Shown: piece by piece, positions 1 through 8,372 of the stretch
Position numbering within the stretch: the first letter of the stretch is position 1
Layout: the number at the start of each line of letters is the position of its first letter
Origin: Brevundimonas fluminis
Lineage (GTDB): Bacteria; Pseudomonadota; Alphaproteobacteria; Caulobacterales; Caulobacteraceae
DNA: 64,000 nt
NCBI RefSeq assembly: GCF_003934285.1
Contig: NZ_RQWJ01000003.1
Span: 616,501-680,500, forward strand
Direction of reading: 5' to 3'
Notes under the pieces: generated by a model
What the model was told of the DNA's origin: nothing
The model's database searches: none
What the model saw: only the letters and a program-made list of their open reading frames with translations
Translations under genes and position numbers: made by a program

Positions 1-92
1 CCGTGGAGCGGGGCCAGCGGACTGTCGACCTGCACCGGCGTCGCGGTCGGGTCGCTCAGGGTCAGGGCGGCGGCGAGGGCGAGGCTCAGCAT
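1..92 (-). CDS. Secreted protein, 5' end only (alpha/beta hydrolase candidate)
   Basis: Only the first 30 or so codons are in the window; the gene runs off the left edge. Reading leftward from an ATG at 92 it begins MLSLALAAALTLSD, a short signal-peptide-like stretch, followed by a segment with SPLAPLHG. An AAGGAG ribosome-binding site sits 6 bases before the start, and the gene begins 22 bases after the SdpI-like gene ends, so it is probably the third gene of that operon. In related genomes an alpha/beta hydrolase often follows sdpR-sdpI, and a Pro-Leu-Gly segment near the mature N terminus fits such enzymes. The fragment is too short to prove this. Confidence 0.5.
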   Translation of the reverse strand, partial: MLSLALAAALTLSDPTATPVQVDSPLAPLH

Positions 93-114
93 GGCGGGCT
101 CCTTGGCCGGCGGA

Positions 115-786
115 TCAGAACGGCTGGCGGTCGGGATCCTTGTCCCAGACCCGCCAGCTCTCGAAGACTGCGGCGGCGGCCGCCAGCAGAACGGCGGCGA
201 TCACGACCTGGAAGGCCAGCGGCTGCGGGGCGAACGGGGCCGCGATGAGCGCCGACAGACCGATCAGGCTGAGCAGACGTCCCGCCAGCCGATTGGAGCG
301 GTCCCACGCCAGCCGGCTCTTCAGCGCCCACGGGGTGCGGACGCCCGCAATCGGGTTCGGGCCCACCCGCCCGACGACCGCGCCGATGAGCAACAGCATC
401 AGGCCCAGGGCGGCCGTCGGCGCCTCGTCCGCGACGTTGGTCACGCCCGTGAGGCTGGCGGTCGTCGCCAGCACCGCCACGGCCGTCAGCGAGACGAGGA
501 TCAGCAGCTGCCCGGCGCGCAGGGCGCGGGCTCGGGACGCGTCGACGGCGCCGCGCGCGGCGATCCCCATGCCCATTCCCAACGCCGCGGTGAGGAAGGC
601 CAGCAGGCCCAGCATGAAGGCCACGGTCCCCCGCGTGCCGAAGGCGTCCGCCGTGCCGTCCCAGCCGTAATGGATCGGCAGGCTGCGCGCAGGCCCCGCC
701 AGGGCGATGCATGCCGCGGCCGCCGCCATCCCCGACGCGGACAGGGCCGTGGCGATGTCAGCTGGATGCAGTCGTCTGCCGCTCAT
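115..786 (-). CDS. SdpI family integral membrane protein
   Basis: A 223-residue protein with about six hydrophobic segments (near residues 15-32, 54-75, 92-110, 126-140, 168-186 and 193-208). The diagnostic stretch lies near residues 140-168: GPNPIAGVRTPWAL followed by W and NRLAG, which is the SdpI signature. In Bacillus, SdpI gives immunity to the SdpC toxin and holds the repressor SdpR at the membrane. No SdpC-like toxin is visible here, so the role in this organism is open. The start has a strong AAGGAGAGG ribosome-binding site and lies inside the 3' end of the ArsR gene (29-base overlap), so the two are co-transcribed. Confidence 0.85.
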   Translation of the reverse strand: MSGRRLHPADIATALSASGMAAAAACIALAGPARSLPIHYGWDGTADAFGTRGTVAFMLGLLAFLTAALGMGMGIAARGAVDASRARALRAGQLLILVSLTAVAVLATTASLTGVTNVADEAPTAALGLMLLLIGAVVGRVGPNPIAGVRTPWALKSRLAWDRSNRLAGRLLSLIGLSALIAAPFAPQPLAFQVVIAAVLLAAAAAVFESWRVWDKDPDRQPF

Positions 787-1078
787 CGGGCCTCTCCTTG
801 CTTTCGGGGGTCAAGGCCCTCGCCGCTTCCAGCACGGCAAGCATGAAGGCGAGGCCCTCTTCGACGGCGGAAATCTCAAGGCGGTAGCGGATGGACGTCC
901 CGTGCCGCTCCGCCGAGATGAGGTGCGCGGCCTTGAGCGCATTCAGATGCCCGGTCACCGTCGGCCAGCTCAGGTCGAACGCGTCGGCGATCTCGCCGGA
1001 GGTCAGCGGTCCCTTGCGCAGCATGTCGACTATGCGGCGCCGCACGGGATGGGACAGGGCCTTGAACAGGTCGTTCAT
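758..1078 (-). CDS. ArsR-type autorepressor (SdpR-like)
   Basis: A 106-residue winged-helix repressor. It starts MNDLFKALSHPVRRRIVDML, the usual opening of ArsR/SdpR regulators. The recognition helix lies near residues 28-48 (SGEIADAFDLSWPTVTGHL) and the wing near 55-68. No metal-binding cysteine pair is present, which fits the SdpR branch rather than a metal sensor. It is translated just ahead of, and overlapping with, the SdpI gene. In the known Bacillus system SdpR represses its own operon until SdpI sequesters it. A candidate operator lies directly upstream at 1093-1108. Confidence 0.85.
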   Translation of the reverse strand: MNDLFKALSHPVRRRIVDMLRKGPLTSGEIADAFDLSWPTVTGHLNALKAAHLISAERHGTSIRYRLEISAVEEGLAFMLAVLEAARALTPESKERPDERQTTASS

Positions 1079-1092
1079 AGGCGAAAGACTAA

Positions 1093-1108
1093 TTAGGAAT
1101 GTGCCTAA
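1093..1108. promoter_or_regulatory. Inverted repeat, candidate SdpR operator
   Basis: TTAGGAATGTGCCTAA has 5-base perfect arms around a 6-base spacer and lies 15 bases upstream of the repressor start, beside a second AT-rich palindrome CTAATTAG. These stand out in a GC-rich background. An operator at this place would give autorepression; the assignment rests on position and symmetry only. Confidence 0.4.
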
Positions 1109-1114
1109 GTCAAC

Positions 1115-1492
1115 TCAGATCGAGAAACTGACCCCGCAGCCGCAGCTCGAAGCCGCGTTCGGATTGCGCACCACGAATTGCGCCCCGCCCAGATCATCGA
1201 CGAAATCCACGGCCGAGCCGACCAGAAAGGGCAGCGACACCGGGTCGACCAGCGCCGCGCGACCGTCGGCTTCGATCCTCAGGTCGTCGGGCTCGGCCCG
1301 TTCGACGAGTTCGAACCGGTACTGGAACCCGGAGCAGCCGCCGCCGTCCACCGCCACGCGCAGCATCAGCGGCCGACCCCGCTGCTCGGACAGCCTGTCC
1401 AGCCGCGCGGCGGCGGCGGCGGTCAGCGTCACCTCCGGCGTGGCGCCGCGAGCTGGTTCGATGCGGAAATCTGTGGATTGGACGGTGCTCAC
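1115..1492 (-). CDS. erpA: Iron-sulfur cluster insertion protein ErpA (HesB/IscA family)
   Basis: An A-type carrier that delivers iron-sulfur clusters to target enzymes in the cytoplasm. The protein has 125 residues. The three conserved cysteines are present: Cys53 in GGGCSGF, and Cys117 and Cys119 in SSCGCGVSFSI at the C terminus. The first 20 residues are a variable extension of the usual 105-110 residue core. It is transcribed away from dgt and its 3' end faces the SdpR promoter. ErpA rather than IscA is favoured because no isc or suf genes are near and erpA stands beside dgt in related genomes, but the family members are hard to tell apart by sequence alone. Confidence 0.85.
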   Translation of the reverse strand: MSTVQSTDFRIEPARGATPEVTLTAAAAARLDRLSEQRGRPLMLRVAVDGGGCSGFQYRFELVERAEPDDLRIEADGRAALVDPVSLPFLVGSAVDFVDDLGGAQFVVRNPNAASSCGCGVSFSI

Positions 1493-1554
1493 GCCGGTCT
1501 ATATGAGGCGCAGGCGGGCGTTCGGAAAGGCCCGCCGTCATCGGCGCAGACCCC

Positions 1555-2739
1555 TTGAGCACTTCAGACCGTCGCCTTGCTCCCTACGCCGAGACCGTCG
1601 CCGCCTCGCGCGGGCGTCTCGTTCCGGAGCCGATCAGCCGCACCCGGACCGCCTTCGCCCGCGACCGTGACCGCATCATCCACTGCACCGCCTTCCGCAG
1701 GCTGAAGGAGAAGACCCAGGTCTTCGTCGCGCACGAGGGCGATCACTACCGCACGCGCCTGACCCATTCGCTTGAGGTGGCCCAGATCGCCCGTTCCCTG
1801 GCACATGCGCTCCGGCTGGACACTGATCTCGCCGAGACCGTGGCCTTGGCCCACGATCTGGGCCATCCGCCCTTCGGCCACGCGGGCGAGGATGAATTAC
1901 AGGCCTGCATGGCGGGTTTCGGCGGCTTCGATCACAACGTCCAGACCTTCCGTGTCGTGACCAAGCTTGAGGAGCGGTACCCCGCCTTCAAGGGCCTGAA
2001 CCTGTCGTGGGAGACGGTCGAGGGGGTCATCAAGCATAACGGCCCGATCGCACACCGGCTGGAGGAGCCGGCGTGGGCGCCGATCCGGGACTATCACCGC
2101 CAATGGGACGTCGAGCCGGGCGGCTTCGCCTCGCTGGAGGCCCAGGCGGCCGCCATCGCGGACGACATCGCCTACAACAACCACGACGTCGACGACGGCG
2201 TGCAGGCAGGGCTTCTCAGCCTCGCCGAACTGGAAACCGTGCCGCTGATCGGCCCGCAGTTGCTGGCCACGCGCCGGGACTGGCCCGACCTGGACGACCG
2301 CATGGTGCGGCTCGAGGCCGTGCGCCGCATGATCGGCGTCATGGTCGAGGACGTGCTGGCCGAAACCGAGGCCCGACTGGCGGCGGACGGCATCGAGACG
2401 GTCAAAGACGTCCGTGCGGCCGGCCGGACCGTCGTCGCCTTCTCGCCGGCCATGCTGGTCGACCTCGCCGTGCTCAGGAAGCACCTGTTCGAGCGGATGT
2501 ACCGCCACTACCGCGTGAATCGGACCCGCAGTCAGGCCCGCCGCATCCTCGCTGAAATGTTCGAGTTGTTCATGGCCGAGCCGGAGGTCATGCCGCCGGA
2601 ATGGTCGGGCAAGGCGCTCGGCGGCGACGAGGTCCGCAAGGCTCGCGCCGTCTGCGACTACATCGCCGGCATGACCGATCGCTACGCCATCGAGGAGCAC
2701 AAGCGGCTGTTCAGCCTCGATCTGGCCCTCGATCTGTGA
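1555..2739 (+). CDS. dgt: dGTP triphosphohydrolase-like HD-domain protein
   Basis: Member of the dGTPase family that splits dNTPs to deoxynucleoside and triphosphate and so helps set nucleotide pools. The 394-residue length is normal for the shorter alphaproteobacterial form. The HD-domain metal ligands are visible: His71 in RLTHSLEV, His100-Asp101 in [11 protein letters not shown], and a later DDIAYNNHD segment near residue 202. The start is TTG at 1555; the conserved protein begins within a few residues of it ([11 protein letters not shown]), and no better start precedes it. The gene is transcribed divergently from erpA with 62 bases between them, and is followed by a hairpin at 2754-2780. 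Confidence 0.9.
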   Translation: MSTSDRRLAPYAETVAASRGRLVPEPISRTRTAFARDRDRIIHCTAFRRLKEKTQVFVAHEGDHYRTRLTHSLEVAQIARSLAHALRLDTDLAETVALAHDLGHPPFGHAGEDELQACMAGFGGFDHNVQTFRVVTKLEERYPAFKGLNLSWETVEGVIKHNGPIAHRLEEPAWAPIRDYHRQWDVEPGGFASLEAQAAAIADDIAYNNHDVDDGVQAGLLSLAELETVPLIGPQLLATRRDWPDLDDRMVRLEAVRRMIGVMVEDVLAETEARLAADGIETVKDVRAAGRTVVAFSPAMLVDLAVLRKHLFERMYRHYRVNRTRSQARRILAEMFELFMAEPEVMPPEWSGKALGGDEVRKARAVCDYIAGMTDRYAIEEHKRLFSLDLALDL

Positions 2740-2753
2740 TGCGAAAGGTGTCC

Positions 2754-2780
2754 GCGCGGGGCTAAGATCGAAGCCCGCGC
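2754..2780 (+). terminator. Hairpin after dgt
   Basis: GCGCGGGGCT and AGCCCGCGC can pair (9 base pairs with one bulged G) around an 8-base loop, 14 bases past the dgt stop. There is no strong T-run after it, only ATTC, so it is a weak terminator candidate. Confidence 0.4.
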
Positions 2781-2813
2781 ATTCGATTCGCCCGGACCGC
2801 CAGCGAGGCCGCC

Positions 2814-3518
2814 ATGTCGCACGAAGATCCGCACCGCCAGGACCGGGGGGCCTATACCCCGCCTACCGACGACGACCTGGCCTTCCGCCGCGGCGGCTAC
2901 GACCCTCGCGGCCGCGCCGGTGGGGGAGGGGGCAAGGCCCCGCCGGTGACCCTGCTGGTCAGCGCCGGCGTTCTGCTGGTCCTGATCGTGGCGGTGATCC
3001 TGTACTACCGCGCCGGCCCGCGCGGGTCCGAGGACGCGCCGCCGACCGTCGGCACCCCCGTCGGCGACCTGAAGGTCGAAGCGCCCGCCGACGCCCAGCC
3101 GATCGACCCGGCCGAGGGCATCGACGTCTATGACGAGGCGGTCGCCCCCGACACGGCGCCCACCTATGCCCCGCCGCCGGAGACGGTGCGCCCGCGCCCG
3201 GAACCGAAGACGGAAACCCCGCCGCCTGCCAAGGAGGTCCCTCCAGCCAAGACCGAGTCCCCGCCGCCCGCCGCGACCGGCTCAGCCAGCGTCCAGATCG
3301 GCGCCTTCTCCACGCCGGGTCAGGCCGACCAGCAGTGGGCCGCGACCGTCGCCCGCTATCCCCAGCTGACGGGCGGCGCCGGCAAGCGTGTGCAGGAGGT
3401 GACGTCGTCCGGCGGCTCGACCCTGTACCGGACCTCGATCACCGGCCTGACGACCGAGAACGCCCGCGCCCTGTGCGGGGGAATCCGCGCCGCCGGCGGC
3501 GACTGCATCGTCCGCTGA
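2814..3518 (+). CDS. SPOR-domain membrane protein
   Basis: A 234-residue protein with one membrane segment at about residues 45-65, placing an N-terminal Gly/Arg-rich tail in the cytoplasm and the rest in the periplasm. Residues 100-155 are a Pro/Glu/Lys-rich linker. Residues 156-234 form a SPOR domain, opening SVQIGAFSTPGQADQQWA and ending with a pair of cysteines (CGG...GDC) seen in several alphaproteobacterial SPOR proteins. SPOR domains bind denuded glycan strands, chiefly at the division septum. It lies 40 bases upstream of nagZ, a cell-wall recycling gene, as in related genomes. Confidence 0.85.
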   Translation: MSHEDPHRQDRGAYTPPTDDDLAFRRGGYDPRGRAGGGGGKAPPVTLLVSAGVLLVLIVAVILYYRAGPRGSEDAPPTVGTPVGDLKVEAPADAQPIDPAEGIDVYDEAVAPDTAPTYAPPPETVRPRPEPKTETPPPAKEVPPAKTESPPPAATGSASVQIGAFSTPGQADQQWAATVARYPQLTGGAGKRVQEVTSSGGSTLYRTSITGLTTENARALCGGIRAAGGDCIVR

Positions 3519-3558
3519 GGTTCCAGCTGAGCGCGCGCGCCATTCCGGGGAGACGGGC

Positions 3559-4605
3559 ATGAGCACCGCCATGATCCTCGGCTGCGCCGGGCCGGAGCTC
3601 GGGCGCGAGGAGGCGGCCTTCTTCGCGGACGCCGATCCCTGGGGCTTCATTCTGTTCCGGCGCAACGTCGAGTCGCCCGATCAGGTGCGACGCCTCACCG
3701 ACGCCCTGCGCGCGGCCGTGGGCAGGGAGGCCCCGATCCTGATCGATCAGGAGGGCGGTCGGGTCCAGCGCATGGGGCCGCCGCACTGGCAGAAATATCC
3801 GCCGGGCGAGGCCTATCTGAAGGCGACGAACGACCCCTTGGCCGCCCGCGAACTGGCCCGGCTGGGCGCGCGGCTGATGGCGCACGACCTGAAGGCCGTC
3901 GGCGTCAACGTCGACTGCGTGCCGGTCCTGGACGTGCCGGTGCCCGGGGCCCACGACATCATCGGCGACCGCGCCTATGGCCGCGATCCCGCGACGGTGG
4001 CCCAGCTGGGCCGCGCAGCGGCCGAGGGGCTGCTGGCGGGTGGCGTGCTGCCGGTCGTCAAGCACATGCCCGGCCACGGTCGCGCCTTCGCCGACAGCCA
4101 CAAGGAGCTGCCGACCGTCCACGCCGACTTCGACGCCCTGGACGCCTGGGACTTCGCGCCCTTCAAGGCGCTGTCCGACATGCCGATCGCCATGTCGGCG
4201 CACGTCGTCTTCACCGCCATCGACCCGAAGCGTCCGGCCACGACGTCGAAGAAGGCGGTGAAGCTGATGCGCGAGCATCTGGGCTTCCAAGGCCTGCTGC
4301 TGTCCGACGATCTGGTCATGAACGCCCTGTCCGGCACGCTGACGGAAAGGGCCGAGGCGGCGTTGAAGGCGGGCTGCGACGCCGTGGTTCATTGGAACGG
4401 CGACATGTCCGAGATGAAGCAGGTCGCCGCCGGCGTCGGCAAGCTGCAGGGCAAGTCGGCAAGACGCGCGTCCGCCGCGCTTGCCCGCATCGTCCACACG
4501 CCGGAGCCGCTGGACGAGCGCGAGGCCCGGTCGCGCTTCGCCGCCCTGCTGGCGGGCCGGCTGGAAGCGGCCAAGGGGCCGGACGTGGGGGAGGCGCAGT
4601 CGTGA
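3559..4605 (+). CDS. nagZ: Beta-N-acetylhexosaminidase NagZ
   Basis: Glycoside hydrolase family 3 enzyme that removes N-acetylglucosamine from anhydro-muropeptides in the cytoplasm during peptidoglycan recycling. The 348-residue protein is a single (beta/alpha)8 domain without signal peptide. Key motifs: QEGGRVQRM near residue 60; KHMPGHGR at 168-175; the DSH triad at 179-181, with His181 as the family's catalytic acid/base; and SDDLVMNAL with the nucleophile Asp250. Its TGA overlaps the GTG start of scpA. Start ATG at 3559 has a GGGGAGA ribosome-binding site. Confidence 0.95.
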   Translation: MSTAMILGCAGPELGREEAAFFADADPWGFILFRRNVESPDQVRRLTDALRAAVGREAPILIDQEGGRVQRMGPPHWQKYPPGEAYLKATNDPLAARELARLGARLMAHDLKAVGVNVDCVPVLDVPVPGAHDIIGDRAYGRDPATVAQLGRAAAEGLLAGGVLPVVKHMPGHGRAFADSHKELPTVHADFDALDAWDFAPFKALSDMPIAMSAHVVFTAIDPKRPATTSKKAVKLMREHLGFQGLLLSDDLVMNALSGTLTERAEAALKAGCDAVVHWNGDMSEMKQVAAGVGKLQGKSARRASAALARIVHTPEPLDEREARSRFAALLAGRLEAAKGPDVGEAQS

Positions 4606-5429
4606 CCGAGGCCTTCCAGCCCAATCTGGACTTCACCGCCGTCGAACAGGCCGACGCCGCGGACGCCTTCGTGGTCGATCTGGAGGGCTACGAAGGCCCG
4701 CTTCACGTCCTTCTGGCCTTGGCCCGGGCGCAGAAGGTCGATCTGCTGAAGCTGTCGATCACCACCTTGGCCGAGCAGTACCTGGCCTTCGTGCAGGAGG
4801 CGCGGCGGCGCAACTTCGCCTTGGCCGCCGACTACCTCGTCATGGCCAGCTGGCTGGCCTTCCTGAAGTCGAAGCTGTTGATTCCGCGCGCGGAGAAGGA
4901 GAAGGACGGCGACGTGCCTGCCGAGGAATTGGCCGCCGCCCTGGCCTTTCGGCTGCGCAAGCTGGAGGCCATCCGCAAGGCGGGCGAGACGCTGACGCAG
5001 CGGCCCGTGCTGGGCCGCGAGATCTTCACGCGTGGCGATCCGGAGGCGACGGTGATCATCCCGTCCGACCGGATCGACGCCGACCTGTACGGACTGATGA
5101 GCGCCTACGTCTCCCAGCGCCGGCGCGAGGCCCGGCGGCAGTACACGCCCGGCCAGCGCATCGAGGCCTATCCGCTGGAGGCGGCGCGCGACTGGCTGCG
5201 CGCCCGCCTGCCGACGGTGCAGCAATGGACGCCGCTGACCGCCGTCGCTCCCGACGCCGACCCGGACGATCCCGGCGGTCCCAGCCGCGCCAGCTATCTG
5301 GCCTCCACCCTGTCGGCGGGGCTGGAACTGGTGAAGGAAGGGGCCATGGACGTGCGGCAGGAGGCGATCTTCGCCGACCTCTACGTCAAGCGGCGCGGCA
5401 AGGGCCTGCCGCTGGAGCTGACGCCGTGA
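4602..5429 (+). CDS. scpA: Segregation and condensation protein A
   Basis: Kleisin subunit that bridges the SMC ATPase heads in the chromosome-condensing Smc-ScpAB complex. The 275-residue protein shows the N-terminal kleisin helix region (FVVDLEGYEGPLHVLLALARAQ at about residues 22-43) and the helical DYLVMASWLAFLKSKLLIP stretch near 76-94; the C-terminal winged helix follows. I take GTG at 4602 as the start: it overlaps the nagZ stop as GTGA and has a GGGGGAGG site 8-15 bases upstream. A longer open frame reaching back to 4392 lies inside nagZ and is not coding. It ends in a four-base overlap with scpB. Confidence 0.93.
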   Translation: MTEAFQPNLDFTAVEQADAADAFVVDLEGYEGPLHVLLALARAQKVDLLKLSITTLAEQYLAFVQEARRRNFALAADYLVMASWLAFLKSKLLIPRAEKEKDGDVPAEELAAALAFRLRKLEAIRKAGETLTQRPVLGREIFTRGDPEATVIIPSDRIDADLYGLMSAYVSQRRREARRQYTPGQRIEAYPLEAARDWLRARLPTVQQWTPLTAVAPDADPDDPGGPSRASYLASTLSAGLELVKEGAMDVRQEAIFADLYVKRRGKGLPLELTP

Positions 5430-6085
5430 CCGATTTGAAGTTTCAGCCCGACGAGGCGGAGATCGAACGCCGGGTCGAGGCGCTGCTGTTCGCGGCCGCC
5501 GCGCCCCTGTCGGCCGCCGACCTGTCCCGTCGTTTGCCGGAAGGGGCCGACGTCACGGCGGCCCTGATGGCGCTGAAGGACCGCTACGGCGACCGCGGGG
5601 TGCGGCTGGAATGCGTCGCCGACCGCTGGCGCTTCGCCACCGCGCCCGACCTCGGCTTTCTGATGACGGAGGAGCGCGACGAACCGCGCAAGCTCTCGCG
5701 TGCGGCGCTGGAGACCCTGGCCATCATCGCCTACCACCAGCCTTGCACGCGCGCCGAGATCGAGAGCGTGCGCGGCGTCTCCCTGTCCAAGGGCACGCTG
5801 GACCTGCTGCTGGAGATGGGCTTCGTCCGCCTGCGCGGCCGCCGCCGCACGCCCGGCCGGCCGGTCACCTACGGCACCGCCGACCGCTTCCTGGAGCATT
5901 TCGGTCTGGCCAGCCTGGCCGACCTCCCGGGGCTGCAGGACATGAAGGCGGCCGGCCTGCTGGACTTCGCCATCCCGGCCGGCTTCGAAGTGCCCCAGCC
6001 GGGCGCCAGCGAGGACGGCGAGGACCTGCTGGACCTCGACGACGCCGCCCCGGAGTTCGCCCAGGACTTCGTGCGGGAAGACTGA
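5426..6085 (+). CDS. scpB: Segregation and condensation protein B
   Basis: Partner of ScpA in the Smc-ScpAB condensin. It has 219 residues with two winged-helix domains (about 12-85 and 90-165). The conserved second-domain motif LSRAALETLAIIAYHQPCTRAEIESVRGV is split here for length: it begins at LSRAALETLA and runs through YHQPCTRAEIE, near residues 90-120. GTG at 5426 overlaps the scpA stop by four bases, so translation is coupled. The C-terminal 40 residues are acidic and variable. In many alphaproteobacteria tatABC follows; here an unrelated gene on the other strand does. Confidence 0.93.
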   Translation: MTDLKFQPDEAEIERRVEALLFAAAAPLSAADLSRRLPEGADVTAALMALKDRYGDRGVRLECVADRWRFATAPDLGFLMTEERDEPRKLSRAALETLAIIAYHQPCTRAEIESVRGVSLSKGTLDLLLEMGFVRLRGRRRTPGRPVTYGTADRFLEHFGLASLADLPGLQDMKAAGLLDFAIPAGFEVPQPGASEDGEDLLDLDDAAPEFAQDFVRED

Positions 6086-6091
6086 CGCCGG

Positions 6092-6994
6092 TCAGGCGCC
6101 GAGGATCCAGCCCTCTTCGCCTTCCACTTTGGCGATCAGGTCCCCGGACGCCCCCTTGGGAGGCGCGAAGGCGGTCGACAGCGTGCCCGCTTCATCCATC
6201 TGCGCGAGGTGTTCGGCGGTCGCCCGGACCTGCGCCTGGTCCTTGAATTCGCCCGGGTTCGCCCTGGCGTCCCACATCGACGGCCAGACCTCGACGATCA
6301 GGGTCGACAGTGGCTCCACGTCGGAGACGTCCAGCTTGCGCCAGCCCGTGCCGAACGGCCAGACGGCGGCGCTCTCGCCCAGCCTGTCCATCAGCCGCCG
6401 CACTGCGGCGATGCCCACCAGGGTCTGGCCCCCGACGGCGCCCGCGCCGTGCATCTGCCAGACGCTCTTGGGCTGCAGCCTGCTCTTCCTGACCGCCAGT
6501 TCGGTGGCGCGGAACTCCGGCATGTCGCCCGAACCCTCCGGCGGCTTGGTGGCCGTCAGCCAGCGCTGGGTCTGCTTGGCCGGCGCGCCCCAGAACGGCC
6601 ATGCGGCGTCGGTCATCAGCCGGTTCATCTTCGCCGCGACCTGATAGCGGTTGTTGGTGTTGTCGGCCTTGTCCACGACGTTCGTGGCCACGAATTTCCA
6701 CATGGCCGACCACGGCGTGCCGTCCAGCCCCAGCCGTTTCGCCGTGCCCGCGGGATAACCGAGATTGAAGTCGAACCCCAGCAACACGCGGTCACCGCGT
6801 TTGCGGTGGTCGGCGAGCAGGTCGGCGATCAGCTTTTCGCCCTCCGCCCGCGTCGCGACGTTGTGCGTCTCGCAATAGAGGCGGAAGCGCACGTCCCGCT
6901 TGGCGACGCCGATCCAGACGGAGTTGTCGCCCAGCTTCTTGCCTTCGGCGGCGGTCCAGTCGGCGATGATGTAGGCGTCGAACAGACGGGCCAC
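6092..6994 (-). CDS. Conserved hypothetical protein, RNase-H-fold-like
   Basis: A 300-residue cytoplasmic protein that I do not recognise with certainty. Two acidic beta-strand motifs, AYIIADWTAA (residues 7-16) and VLLGFDFNLGYPAG (near 69-82), are spaced like the first catalytic strands of RNase-H/actin-fold proteins such as the DUF429 group, and a third, LSTLIVEVWPSMW, lies near 232-244. Some databases label similar proteins as cobalamin-related, which the sequence does not support. It stands alone, ends 6 bases from the scpB stop in convergent orientation, and is divided from the next gene on its strand by about 60 bases. Confidence 0.6.
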   Translation of the reverse strand: MARLFDAYIIADWTAAEGKKLGDNSVWIGVAKRDVRFRLYCETHNVATRAEGEKLIADLLADHRKRGDRVLLGFDFNLGYPAGTAKRLGLDGTPWSAMWKFVATNVVDKADNTNNRYQVAAKMNRLMTDAAWPFWGAPAKQTQRWLTATKPPEGSGDMPEFRATELAVRKSRLQPKSVWQMHGAGAVGGQTLVGIAAVRRLMDRLGESAAVWPFGTGWRKLDVSDVEPLSTLIVEVWPSMWDARANPGEFKDQAQVRATAEHLAQMDEAGTLSTAFAPPKGASGDLIAKVEGEEGWILGA

Positions 6995-7055
6995 GGGAAT
7001 TCTCGGCAGGGGAGGCGGAAGGGAAGCGCGCTTCTAACGCCCGCCGTTCCCCCGC

Positions 7056-7571
7056 TCAACCGCGCAGCAGGGCCTCGAGGTGCGACAGCCAGCGCCGCCC
7101 CAGCCGCAGCGCCTCGGCGGGCGACCCGGTCTGCGTCGGCGACGTCACGTTCCACAGGTCCAGTTCGAACTCCGGGTGCCGGGCGTCGGCGAACATGAGG
7201 CGCAGCACCACCTGCTCCGCATCCGGTGCCAGGACGTCCAGCGATTTCCGCGCCTCGCCGCGCCGCACGCGGGCCAGGACGTGGCCGTCCACGATCACCT
7301 CGCCGCCCTCGATCTCCTCGAACGCGTAGACGAGGCCGGATCCTCCCCGATCCCACAGCACGGCGATCTGCCCTCCCTCGAAGTCCAGCCCGGCCGCGCG
7401 CCCCTCCGCGGCGGAATAGGCCTCGGTCTCCGCCGGCGCGCCCAGCGACTTCAGCATGGCGCGGCGCATCCGGCGCTCCGGCTCCATCCACCAGGCGAGG
7501 CCCAGCACCCCCGTGGTGCCGGCCGCCGCGACCAGGGCGACCAGCAGGAACAGCCGGATCGCCTCGCCCAA
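7056..7571 (-). CDS. Membrane-anchored conserved hypothetical protein
   Basis: A 171-residue protein with one N-terminal hydrophobic segment (residues 5-27, LFLLVALVAAAGTTGVLGLA) and a soluble remainder with an alternating beta pattern (GGQIAVLWDRGGSGLVYAFEEIEGGEVIV). No catalytic motif is evident. It starts three bases after the xthA stop on the same strand, so it is probably translated from the xthA message. The product likely sits on the inner membrane. No function is proposed. Confidence 0.7.
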   Translation of the reverse strand: MGEAIRLFLLVALVAAAGTTGVLGLAWWMEPERRMRRAMLKSLGAPAETEAYSAAEGRAAGLDFEGGQIAVLWDRGGSGLVYAFEEIEGGEVIVDGHVLARVRRGEARKSLDVLAPDAEQVVLRLMFADARHPEFELDLWNVTSPTQTGSPAEALRLGRRWLSHLEALLRG

Positions 7572-7574
7572 GGC

Positions 7575-8372
7575 TCAGTCCTCCAGCTCGACGACGACCG
7601 GCACGTGGTCCGACGGCTTGTCCATGTCGCGCGCGTCCCGGTGCGTCTCAACAGCCCTGAAGCGGTCGGCCGCCTGCGGCGACAGCAGGTGGAAGTCGAT
7701 GCGGATGCCGTGGTCGCGCTGCCAGGCGCCGGCCTGATAGTCCCAGAAGGTGTAGGCCCCCGGCGGCTGGCGGCCCAGCTCGCCGGCGTCGTACAGGCCC
7801 AGACCCTTCAGGGCGCGGAACGCCGCACGGCTTTCCGGCTGGAACAGGGCGTCGGTCACCCAGGCGGCGGGGTTCTTCGCATCGTCCGGCGTCGGGATGA
7901 CGTTGTAGTCGCCCATCAGGGTGAAGGCCTCCTCCTGCTTCAGCAGGTCGGCGGCATGGGCGTGAAGCCGCCCGAACCAGTCCAGCTTGTAGGCGAACTT
8001 GGGCGTGTCGACCGGATTGCCGTTGGGCAGATAGAGGCACCCGACGCGCACGGGGCGCGGGCTTTCTATCAGCGCCTCGACGTAGCGTGACTGAGGTCCG
8101 TCCACCTCGACGCCCGACCGGTCTTCACCCGGCAGGCCGCGTCGGAGGTCGGACATCGGAAATTTCGAGAGCAGGGCGACGCCGTTGTAGGTCTTCTGCC
8201 CGTGGGTCTCGACGTTGTAGCCCAGAGTCTCGAAGGCCTCGCGCGGGAACTTCTCGTCCAGGCATTTGATCTCCTGGAAGCCGACCACGTCGGGCTGGGC
8301 GGCCTCCAGCCACGCCAGCACGGTGGGCAGACGGGCGTTGACCGAGTTCACGTTCCACGTGGCGATGCGCAT
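7575..8372 (-). CDS. xthA: Exodeoxyribonuclease III
   Basis: Base-excision-repair enzyme with AP endonuclease and 3'-5' exonuclease activity. All landmarks of the 265-residue EEP-fold protein are visible: Asn7 in TWNVNSVNARLP, Glu34 in GFQEIKC, YNGVAL near 62, LPNGNP near 116, the GDYNVIP pair of Asp and Asn near 153-155, IRIDFHLLSP, and SDHVPVV with the catalytic His near 257. The start ATG has no Shine-Dalgarno sequence. Instead, one arm of a perfect 14-base-pair hairpin ends on the start codon (see 8371-8404), so either the transcript is leaderless or translation is structured. Confidence 0.95.
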   Translation of the reverse strand: MRIATWNVNSVNARLPTVLAWLEAAQPDVVGFQEIKCLDEKFPREAFETLGYNVETHGQKTYNGVALLSKFPMSDLRRGLPGEDRSGVEVDGPQSRYVEALIESPRPVRVGCLYLPNGNPVDTPKFAYKLDWFGRLHAHAADLLKQEEAFTLMGDYNVIPTPDDAKNPAAWVTDALFQPESRAAFRALKGLGLYDAGELGRQPPGAYTFWDYQAGAWQRDHGIRIDFHLLSPQAADRFRAVETHRDARDMDKPSDHVPVVVELED

